A stretch of DNA of 5,860 bases, taken from contig JAKDMR010000147.1 in NCBI GenBank assembly GCA_030452275.1, positions 1 to 5,860 of the forward strand. Direction: 5' to 3'. Source of the stretch: Candidatus Nitrosocosmicus sp. (GTDB lineage: Archaea > Thermoproteota > Nitrososphaeria > Nitrososphaerales > Nitrososphaeraceae). The notes beneath the pieces are model-generated. The model was given only the letters and a program-made list of their open reading frames with translations. It was not told the DNA's origin and searched no databases. Both the position numbers and the translations under genes were made by a program. Positions 1-5,173 of the stretch are shown piece by piece. Numbering within the stretch: the first letter of the stretch is position 1; each line of letters begins with the position of its first letter.

Positions 1-1
1 G

Positions 2-64
2 GATAACAAGGATAACAAGGATAACAAGGATAACAAGGATAACAAGGATAACAAGGATAACAAG
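2..64. repeat. 9-bp tandem repeat, seven perfect copies
   Basis: The unit GATAACAAG occurs seven times without a mismatch from position 2 to 64, and the base before it is compatible with an eighth copy running off the window edge. The unit length is a multiple of three, so copy-number change would lengthen or shorten the encoded Asp-Asn-Lys tail without a frameshift. The perfect identity suggests recent expansion by replication slippage. There are no spacers between copies, so it is not a CRISPR array. Confidence 0.97.
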
Positions 65-130
65 AAAAATTCAGTAATTGATGACAAATCCACAGAGGGT
101 AATACTAGATCTAAAAAGGGGAATTCCTAA
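2..130 (+). CDS. 3' end of an unidentified protein with an (Asp-Asn-Lys)n tail (partial)
   Basis: This is the only plus-strand frame that stays open from the window edge across the repeat and well beyond it; it ends at TAA 128-130. The visible 42 codons are seven Asp-Asn-Lys triplets followed by about 21 hydrophilic residues rich in Lys, Ser, Asn and Asp. There is no hydrophobic or folded-domain signature, so this looks like a disordered C-terminal tail. The gene starts outside the window and the product cannot be named. Its stop lies about 40 bases from the end of the convergent dehydrogenase gene, a spacing normal for two genes ending tail to tail. The first plus frame is closed at once by TAA, and the third plus frame closes near position 77. 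A minus-strand reading of the repeat (Leu-Val-Ile) is possible in principle but has no supporting context. Coding status is likely, function unknown. Confidence 0.6.
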   Translation, partial: DNKDNKDNKDNKDNKDNKDNKKNSVIDDKSTEGNTRSKKGNS

Positions 131-156
131 TTCTACTTTAGTTTTTGCTGAACAAT

Positions 157-171
157 ATAGATCTATTTTTT
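157..171 (+). terminator. Possible terminator of the upstream plus-strand gene
   Basis: A perfect 10-bp palindrome (ATAGATCTAT, 157-166) runs straight into a run of six T on the plus strand (166-171). Another short T-run lies at 142-146. Archaeal termination depends mainly on T-runs in the non-template strand, so either could end the upstream transcript in this short convergent gap. The palindrome has no loop and may be coincidental. Confidence 0.35.
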
Positions 172-1219
172 AGTCCAAAATCCCTAATTCATCTAAGATA
201 TCTTGATATTTTGATGGACTATGATCAAGCCTATTCAAGATGGTGTACCTTTCAGGTCGGATTTTCTTTGCAAGCAATAAAGCTTCAACCAGCTGATCTT
301 TATCTACATTTATTCCCTTAGAAGTTGTGGGAGCACCAATTCTTTTCAGGGCCTCCTTAATTTCCAACCAATCTAAATTATGCAATTTGGCCATAATTAT
401 TGTCCCAATGCCTACCCTCTCACCATGTAATCCACATTTATTTTCAGTTATGTATTCTAGTGCATGGCTAAAGAGATGCTCTGACCCTGAACACGGCCTG
501 CTGCTTCCGGCTATACCGGCTGCTACCCCAGAGCTTATTAATCCTTCAACTATGGTCCTTGTTATTTGAATGGTAATTTCATTTTTCATAATTTTCTTTG
601 AAATATCTACGATCATTCTAGATCCCAGGTAAGCCAATTTTGCTGCATATTCGCCATAATACTCGTTATTATGATCTCTTGCTAATTCCCAGTCTTTTAT
701 AGCGGTTGTTTTTGCAATTAAATCTCCACATCCACTGGCGATTAGTCTATATGGGGCGTTTGAAATAACGTCTAAATCTCCAATTATCTCAATAGGTGTA
801 TCAGCCTTTATAGAATAAGGTCTATCATTACCCTTAAGCGAAACAAAAGGGCTAGATATACCATCATGTGAGGCTGATGTAGGAATACTGACGAACGATA
901 CTCTCAACTTGGTCGCTATCATTTTTCCTAAGTCTATGCATCTGCCTCCTCCCAAACCTATAATGATGGAGATGTTCCTGTCCTTTAGTAGATTCGTAAT
1001 CAAGTCAACTTGTTGGAATGACGCTTCTTTCGTAATTACCCATTCAAATTGGAGATTACTTTCAGTTAAACTTTCTTCTATTATTCCTGCTATTTTATTT
1101 TTAACATTTTTACCAGTTATGATCGCAATTTTGTTAACATTCTGGCCACTATCTTTGATGAACTCTCCTGAATTCTTTAGTATATCGTTACCTATTATTA
1201 CCTTCCTAGGTAACTGCAT
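170..1219 (-). CDS. egsA: sn-glycerol-1-phosphate dehydrogenase [NAD(P)+]
   Basis: The enzyme reduces dihydroxyacetone phosphate to sn-glycerol-1-phosphate with NAD(P)H, setting the archaeal stereochemistry of the membrane-lipid backbone; it is cytosolic. The 349-residue product has the family's usual length. Numbering from the ATG: an N-terminal LPRKVIIGNDIL strand, a Rossmann-like nucleotide site with GLGGGRCIDLGK around residues 88-99, the PTSASHDGISSPFVS segment at about 114-127, and the three likely zinc ligands Asp166 (GCGDLIAK), His248 (SGSEHLFSHAL) and His265 (LHGERVGIG). This matches the iron-containing alcohol dehydrogenase superfamily and specifically G1PDH. The bacterial relative AraM is an alternative, but the archaeal context favours EgsA. 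An in-frame TTG at 1231 would add four residues, but the TATA box at about 1245-1255 predicts transcription from about 1225, downstream of that TTG, so I chose the ATG at 1219. The gene stands alone: its neighbour on the same strand has its own terminator. Confidence 0.93.
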   Translation of the reverse strand: MQLPRKVIIGNDILKNSGEFIKDSGQNVNKIAIITGKNVKNKIAGIIEESLTESNLQFEWVITKEASFQQVDLITNLLKDRNISIIIGLGGGRCIDLGKMIATKLRVSFVSIPTSASHDGISSPFVSLKGNDRPYSIKADTPIEIIGDLDVISNAPYRLIASGCGDLIAKTTAIKDWELARDHNNEYYGEYAAKLAYLGSRMIVDISKKIMKNEITIQITRTIVEGLISSGVAAGIAGSSRPCSGSEHLFSHALEYITENKCGLHGERVGIGTIIMAKLHNLDWLEIKEALKRIGAPTTSKGINVDKDQLVEALLLAKKIRPERYTILNRLDHSPSKYQDILDELGILD

Positions 1220-1244
1220 TACGTGAGTCAAACGTCAACTCGTT

Positions 1245-1255
1245 TATTTATAAAT
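1245..1255 (-). promoter_or_regulatory. TATA box of the glycerol-1-phosphate dehydrogenase gene
   Basis: The stretch TATTTATAAAT (plus-strand reading) is a near-ideal archaeal TATA box on the minus strand. Its centre (about 1251) puts the predicted start of transcription near 1225, six bases before the ATG at 1219. The mRNA would thus be almost leaderless, and no Shine-Dalgarno sequence is seen. The central TTTATAAAT is nearly symmetric, so orientation is inferred from the gene position. Confidence 0.6.
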
Positions 1256-1271
1256 AATTGAGAAAATTTGT

Positions 1272-1295
1272 AAAAAAAACTAGAAAAGTTTTCTA
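1272..1295 (-). terminator. Hairpin plus T8 terminator of the TRAM gene
   Basis: Reading the minus strand, the palindrome TAGAAAA-C-TTTTCTA (1295-1281), which begins 3 bases after the TRAM stop codon, is followed directly by eight T (1279-1272). The T-run alone should suffice in archaea. The A/T stem has a one-base centre, so it may act as a DNA or weak RNA structure rather than a strong hairpin. It separates the TRAM gene from the dehydrogenase promoter just downstream. Confidence 0.65.
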
Positions 1296-1298
1296 AGG

Positions 1299-1646
1299 TT
1301 ATTCTTCAGGCTTAGCTTCTACCAAATCTGCTGTAGCATAACCTCTTCCTACTCGAGTAATCTTAACTTTGACTTTGTCTCCTACTTTCGTATTCGGAAC
1401 GAAAATTACTAATCCTTGAATCCTTCCTACACCTGCATCTCCTCTTTTACTCATGGATTCTATATCTATCTCATGTTCTTCTCCTGCATTTACTGGGGAT
1501 GGCTTAAAAAATCTGTTGTAGCTACCGCCTCCATTGCCATTACTGCCTCCATTTTCATTTCTCCTATTATTGGGATATCTTCTTTGACCATTGTCACCCT
1601 GTGAAATTTGTTCTATTCCTGATGGTTGTGATTCACTGTTTTCCAA
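1299..1646 (-). CDS. Single-TRAM-domain RNA-binding protein with Gly/Asn/Arg-rich N-terminus
   Basis: The 115-residue product has two parts. Residues 1-50 are low complexity and probably disordered, with Arg-Arg pairs (RRYPNNRRNENGG, about 22-34) and a Gly/Asn/Ser stretch to about 42. Residues 52-112 form a TRAM domain: VNAGEEHEIDIESMSKRGDA, then the core GRIQGLVIFVP (74-84), VGDKVKVKITRV (88-99) and YATADLV (103-109). TRAM is a small OB-like beta-barrel that binds RNA; it also occurs in TrmA and MiaB-type RNA-modification enzymes. Stand-alone archaeal TRAM proteins are known as RNA chaperones, some cold-induced in methanogens; that role here is inference. The start is TTG at 1646: the only ATG in frame lies inside the TRAM domain, and a TGA lies three codons upstream of the TTG. 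A TATA-like box at the right distance supports this start. No catalytic domain is attached. Confidence 0.85.
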   Translation of the reverse strand: MENSESQPSGIEQISQGDNGQRRYPNNRRNENGGSNGNGGGSYNRFFKPSPVNAGEEHEIDIESMSKRGDAGVGRIQGLVIFVPNTKVGDKVKVKITRVGRGYATADLVEAKPEE

Positions 1647-1664
1647 ACTATATCAGTATACTAC

Positions 1665-1676
1665 TATAATATTATT
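1665..1676 (-). promoter_or_regulatory. TATA-like box of the TRAM gene
   Basis: The minus-strand reading AATAATATTATA is centred about 25 bases upstream of the TTG start at 1646. This predicts a leaderless transcript beginning at or within a base or two of the TTG, which independently supports that unusual start codon. The surroundings are AT-rich, so the exact box is uncertain. Confidence 0.5.
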
Positions 1677-1724
1677 GGATATTTCAACTTTGATATTCTG
1701 AGATCGCCAAAATAGGAAATTATG

Positions 1725-1736
1725 TTAAAATACTTT
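1725..1736 (+). promoter_or_regulatory. Weak TATA-like box of the EgtB-like gene
   Basis: TTAAAATACTTT is centred about 26 bases before the ATG at 1757, the spacing expected for a leaderless transcript. The T/A-rich tract TTTTTTATTTATTAAAT (1735-1750) is a more TATA-like sequence but too close to the ATG to set a start there. It lies in the 110-bp divergent region shared with the TRAM gene, where I see no other motif. Confidence 0.35.
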
Positions 1737-1756
1737 TTTATTTATTAAATTATAGT

Positions 1757-3103
1757 ATGCAAACCTCATTGCAAATTGAAGGGTTGATCAAAGAATTCAT
1801 GGATGTGAGAAATAAGACCTTGGAGCTATTTTCTCCTCTAGATATTGAGGATGCAGTGATACAGTCAAGCGATTTTGGAAGCCCGCCGAATTGGCACCTA
1901 GCACACGTGACCTGGTTTTTTCACAAAATATTAGAGAAATATTCTAAAAGCTATAATAACTATGATGACGATGATTATAACCTCTCTTATCTGAATTCTT
2001 ATTATCAAAAATACGGATCTATTCTCAAGAAAAGTGATAGAGGGAAATATCCCAGACCCACCGTAATGCAAACTATCAAGTATAGGAAGGAAATAGAGAA
2101 ACTATTTGTAGAATTTATAAAATTAAGGGCCATTGACCCAAAAGACTATTCAGACGAGTTGATTCTAGACATTTATACCGCAATTAATCATGAAAGACAA
2201 CACCAGGAGCTGATGATTTATGATTTGCAATATTATTATAATCGATTTCTTGACGAATCCGATAACTATGTTCCAAGTAAGTCTAATACACCATTAGTCG
2301 TCAAAGATGTTCCAAAAGAGATGGTACATGTTGAGGGCGGTTTATTTTTGCTTGGTTATAATGGTAAAGAGTTTTGTTACGATAATGAGTTACCAGAAAA
2401 CAAGGTATATTTGAATAATTACAAGATTGATAATAGATTAGTTACAAACCAGGAATTCATAGAATTCATAGATGCAGGAGGATATCAAAATTACAGGTAT
2501 TGGTTGGCCGATGGCTGGGAAATGGTAGTATCTGAAAATTGGAATTCACCACTTTATTGGGTATTTAACAAGCGCGGCAATAAGTGGGCCAAAAAGGATT
2601 TTCGAGGTACTCAGGAAATAAGAATGAATGAACCAGTTGTGAATTTGAGCTATTATGAGGCCGATGCTTTTTGTAAATGGGCAAAAAAGAGGTTGCCAAC
2701 TGAGGCCGAATGGGAAAAAGCTGCTTCATGGGATAGCAATTATAACTCAAAAACTATTTATCCTTGGGGCAATACTGCGATGACAAATGAGCACGTCAAT
2801 CTTCTAGAATCTTATACATGGCATCCCACTGAAGCAGGTTGCTTTCCAAAGGGGAAGAGCCATTATGGGTGCTATCAAATGATTGGTGATGTTTGGGAAT
2901 GGACTTCGTCTGAATACGTGCTCTATCCTGGTTTTCAATCTAAGTTTGAGGAGTATACCGATAAATGGGCAATTAATCAAAAAGTACTTCGTGGAGGAAG
3001 CTTTGCCACTCCAAAAGAGCAAATACGAAATAGCTACAGAAACTATTTCAAGCCTCATGAACGGATACTTTTTTCAGGTTTTAGATGTGCAGCTGACGCA
3101 TAA
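1757..3103 (+). CDS. egtB: EgtB-like iron(II)-dependent sulfoxide synthase (ergothioneine biosynthesis family)
   Basis: EgtB-type enzymes use O2 and a non-haem iron to join the sulfur of gamma-glutamylcysteine or cysteine to the imidazole of hercynine, the central step to ergothioneine. The 448-residue product shows the expected two-domain order. Residues about 10-165 are a DinB-like helical domain with SPPNWHLAHVTWFFHK (42-57) and NHERQHQEL (144-152). The likely iron ligands are His50, His145 and His149, matching the three-His facial triad of characterised EgtB. An SDRGKYPRPTV...YR segment (93-110) matches a conserved EgtB region. Residues about 186-448 are an FGE-sulfatase (C-type-lectin-like) domain with EGGLFLLG (193-200), RLPTEAEWEKAA (312-323), GDVWEWTSSEY (377-387), LRGGSFAT (411-418) and SYRNYFKPHERILFSGFRCA (426-445). 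The paired catalytic cysteines of formylglycine-generating enzyme are absent from the SYRNYF region, arguing against an FGE. No signal peptide is seen, so it is probably cytosolic. The ATG is the first in-frame start and fits a leaderless promoter. Sulfur donor and acceptor cannot be read from sequence; an OvoA-like activity is less likely because no C-terminal methyltransferase domain is present. Confidence 0.85.
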   Translation: MQTSLQIEGLIKEFMDVRNKTLELFSPLDIEDAVIQSSDFGSPPNWHLAHVTWFFHKILEKYSKSYNNYDDDDYNLSYLNSYYQKYGSILKKSDRGKYPRPTVMQTIKYRKEIEKLFVEFIKLRAIDPKDYSDELILDIYTAINHERQHQELMIYDLQYYYNRFLDESDNYVPSKSNTPLVVKDVPKEMVHVEGGLFLLGYNGKEFCYDNELPENKVYLNNYKIDNRLVTNQEFIEFIDAGGYQNYRYWLADGWEMVVSENWNSPLYWVFNKRGNKWAKKDFRGTQEIRMNEPVVNLSYYEADAFCKWAKKRLPTEAEWEKAASWDSNYNSKTIYPWGNTAMTNEHVNLLESYTWHPTEAGCFPKGKSHYGCYQMIGDVWEWTSSEYVLYPGFQSKFEEYTDKWAINQKVLRGGSFATPKEQIRNSYRNYFKPHERILFSGFRCAADA

Positions 3104-3121
3104 ATTTTCCAGCGAGAAAAT
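3104..3121. terminator. Small hairpin between convergent genes
   Basis: ATTTTC (3104-3109) and GAAAAT (3116-3121) can pair around a six-base loop immediately after the EgtB-like stop codon, within the 30-bp gap between the two convergent genes. It could serve either transcript, but no long T-run follows directly. For the plus strand, the nearest strong T-run is seven T at 3158-3164, inside the 3' end of the opposing gene. Confidence 0.3.
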
Positions 3122-3133
3122 CAGGTAAAGTTG

Positions 3134-4918
3134 TCAATCTGAGATATTTAGTTTTACTTTTTTTAAGATAGAAAAATCCTGGCCCTCTAGACCTATCATC
3201 AAGGAGTAGTTTCCTGGGGGTATATATTGAGTTACCCTTAGAGTACCATCTATCTTACCTAGGTGTGTTGTTTCGTTATTTGTTTTTTGCTGGGGCTTAA
3301 TTTCAAGAATTTCTGGATCAAAAGAAACCTTTAGACCCATTAAGTCTCCATTTGGTACGAATGTTCCTGAAACTATTGGCTTAAAGACGATCGCACTATT
3401 ATTGGTGAAAGTTTGAATTTGTTTTTGGAAGTCTACGGGTGGATCACTGCTATTAACGGATATTTCTATACTTTCAGCACCGTGGTTACCGTTACGTAGG
3501 CTTATTGCCTTAGGATTGACGGACAGAGATATAGGAATAGCTTTATCTAAATCAATAAAACCTATCTTATTTTCTGATTGTTCTGTAAACCAGACGCCTG
3601 ATCCAGTGCCCGCCGAGTCATTGGAGGACCCTACTGATACATCAAACTGTAATGCGTTAGAATAACCGCATTGATTGCTACTATTGATTGGATCGCATAC
3701 AGAATAATGAATATTTTGTGTCGGTATCCAATATTCAATCAAGGTATCATTGTCAGGGACAAATCTGGCAATTTTATTTCCAACATGTTCGTTAGTCCAA
3801 ATCGAATTATCTTTAGTGGTCTTTATCCAATAAGGTAAGGTATTTTTGTATAGATTTGCTGATTTGTTTGAAACATCGTCATAATCAATGCCTATGATTC
3901 TTGATGAAAGCGGTGATGTTACAACATGTTCTATATTTAGACTTGTTATGTTATTTGAGTTCTCCTGGGGAGATATTTTGTAAAAAGAACTAGTAGCATG
4001 ATCTGTTATCCAGACATTAGCCTGTGGATCCACTGCTATCCCAGTTGGAGATTTTATGTTCTTCGGTAATTCAAAGATATCAAATTTATTATCTGTTATG
4101 CTGTACTTTATTAAGACGCCTTTTTTTTCAAACGCTAGAGCTGTAATCCAAATAATTTTGTTTTCCTTATCGATTGCCAACGATCCAATCCCTACTTCAT
4201 AGTTTGGAATCGTTTGAAATACTTCCTTTAGAGGAATTGGTATTTCTTTTAGTCCTTCTGATGTTCCATTTATCATTTTATCTATCTGACCATGCCACAA
4301 AGAGAGAGATCTTATTCCAACAAAATACATGCTATTTTTATTCTCAAAACCCATTGATATTGGATAAGAAGTAGAGTAAAACTCTGAATGAAAAGGAATG
4401 GGGTAATTATAGAATTTCTTTTCTATTTTATCAAACTTCCACAATGAATTTAATTTTTCATCCGTGAACCAAAGGCCATTCATTGTATTATCTAGTTGTA
4501 TGTCCCAACTCCAGGAATTGCCAGCAGGAAGATCTCTTGTATACCAAAAAGGTATTCTGTAGGATTCAAATATCTGTTTAGTTGGATCAAATCCAAATAA
4601 AGTCCCATTCTTGGTAGAAATAAACCATACCTTATTTTCTGTTTTATCATAAGTAATAGCTATGGGGATGCTGCATTGCTCTGGGACCTTAAATTCTGTT
4701 ACGAAATAATTGGAATTTGGTGTACTCTCAATTCCGCAATTCCACTTTTCAAATTCCGAAATTTGATTGGTCATTTGTTGTTCCATTGTAGATCCTAATA
4801 CGCTCGGATAAGCGTTAGTCATTGAAAAACCAAAAATTGACATTAGGATAATCGAGAGGATTGCAATAACCATTTTTTTGAGCATAATATCGTACCCTAT
4901 ACTTGGGATCTGAGACAT
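3134..4918 (-). CDS. Exported seven-bladed beta-propeller protein, streptogramin-lyase (Vgb)-like, with C-terminal Ig-like domain
   Basis: The product has 594 residues. A signal peptide lies at about 12-36: Lys-Lys, then a hydrophobic run, with likely cleavage after TNA. Seven repeats with a W-[FI]-T-like core follow: VWFISTKNG (97), LWFTDEKLN (149), MYFVGIRS (197), IWITALAFE (256), VWITDHATS (302), IWTNEHVGNKIARF (373) and VWFTEQSENKIGFI (442). This is the pattern of the Vgb/NHL-type seven-bladed propeller. Residues about 463-594 look like a beta-sandwich, Ig-like domain. Two cysteine pairs (61/82 and 408/417) could form disulfides, and about eleven N-X-S/T sequons suit an N-glycosylated surface protein. 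No C-terminal membrane anchor is visible, so it may be secreted or held by other means. Lyase activity on a streptogramin is unlikely to be the real role; such propellers in archaea mostly lack a known substrate. The ATG at 4918 fits a TATA-like box 26 bases upstream, but the ATG at 4885 would give a more standard signal peptide. Confidence 0.75.
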   Translation of the reverse strand: MSQIPSIGYDIMLKKMVIAILSIILMSIFGFSMTNAYPSVLGSTMEQQMTNQISEFEKWNCGIESTPNSNYFVTEFKVPEQCSIPIAITYDKTENKVWFISTKNGTLFGFDPTKQIFESYRIPFWYTRDLPAGNSWSWDIQLDNTMNGLWFTDEKLNSLWKFDKIEKKFYNYPIPFHSEFYSTSYPISMGFENKNSMYFVGIRSLSLWHGQIDKMINGTSEGLKEIPIPLKEVFQTIPNYEVGIGSLAIDKENKIIWITALAFEKKGVLIKYSITDNKFDIFELPKNIKSPTGIAVDPQANVWITDHATSSFYKISPQENSNNITSLNIEHVVTSPLSSRIIGIDYDDVSNKSANLYKNTLPYWIKTTKDNSIWTNEHVGNKIARFVPDNDTLIEYWIPTQNIHYSVCDPINSSNQCGYSNALQFDVSVGSSNDSAGTGSGVWFTEQSENKIGFIDLDKAIPISLSVNPKAISLRNGNHGAESIEISVNSSDPPVDFQKQIQTFTNNSAIVFKPIVSGTFVPNGDLMGLKVSFDPEILEIKPQQKTNNETTHLGKIDGTLRVTQYIPPGNYSLMIGLEGQDFSILKKVKLNISD

Positions 4919-4940
4919 GGAAATTCGTCACATATATTTT

Positions 4941-4950
4941 CTATAATGTT
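4941..4950 (-). promoter_or_regulatory. TATA-like box of the propeller gene
   Basis: The minus-strand AACATTATAG is centred about 26 bases before the ATG at 4918, so it predicts a leaderless transcript from that codon. A competing box, AAAATATATG (4940-4931), would start transcription near 4910 and would instead favour the internal ATG at 4885 with a leader of about 25 bases. The sequence does not decide between them. Confidence 0.4.
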
Positions 4951-4982
4951 TATTAATTTGTTTGTGTGGCATTGAGTAATTT

Positions 4983-5112
4983 CGCAGTTCAAATTCGTCT
5001 TTAGTTTCTAAGGCATTTAGTTAACCATGGGATAATTTCAGCTAGATAGCCGGGACTGTAATGCAATTTTTAAAGTCTTTATGATATGAAATTTACTTTA
5101 AATTGAACTGCG
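4983..5112. repeat. Interrupted inverted repeat in the divergent intergenic region
   Basis: CGCAGTTCAAATT (4983-4995) is matched, as reverse complement, by AAATTGAACTGCG (5100-5112). Twelve of thirteen positions pair, including ten exact consecutive ones. The arms are about 104 bases apart in the 255-bp region between the propeller gene and the S3Ae gene. The enclosed DNA shows no ORF of note, no tRNA and no clear promoter except a TTTTTAAA stretch near 5067-5074. It could be a pair of operator half-sites, a long-loop RNA stem, or chance. Confidence 0.55.
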
Positions 5113-5142
5113 TACCTACTCACATATCTAGAGTTAGCATAA

Positions 5143-5152
5143 CTTATATTTT
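5143..5152 (+). promoter_or_regulatory. TATA box of the ribosomal protein S3Ae gene
   Basis: CTTATATTTT is centred about 26 bases upstream of the ATG at 5174 and predicts a leaderless transcript starting at or next to the ATG. No Shine-Dalgarno sequence precedes the gene. This is the clearest TATA-to-ATG spacing in the right half of the window. Confidence 0.55.
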
Positions 5153-5173
5153 GGATTCAAGGATTGCCTGCAT

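Noticed and set aside
2..64. CRISPR-like array
   Set aside because: The copies are directly adjacent, only 9 bp long and without spacers; this is a coding microsatellite.
78..152. C/D-box small RNA (TGATGA at about 79-84, CTGA near 148-151)
   Set aside because: The C box lacks the preceding purine, most of the stretch is coding, and no terminal stem or internal D'/C' boxes were seen.
2454..2472. Direct repeat GAATTCATA in the EgtB-like gene
   Set aside because: It simply encodes Glu-Phe-Ile twice (EFIEFI) in a conserved domain region; chance within coding sequence.
1757..3103. Formylglycine-generating (sulfatase-activating) enzyme
   Set aside because: The C-terminal domain belongs to the same fold, but the paired catalytic cysteines are missing and a three-His DinB-like domain precedes it, as in EgtB.
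2883..3128. Open frames overlapping the EgtB-like gene on both strands (also at 327-569, 909-1226, 1416-1604, 2565-2750, 2804-3058, 4174-4374)
   Set aside because: All lie within or mostly within strongly supported genes, lack recognisable domains and have no promoter of their own.
4919..5173. tRNA or other structured RNA gene in the intergenic region (a TTCAAAT string resembles a T-loop)
   Set aside because: No flanking T-stem pairing, acceptor stem or anticodon arm could be assembled on either strand.
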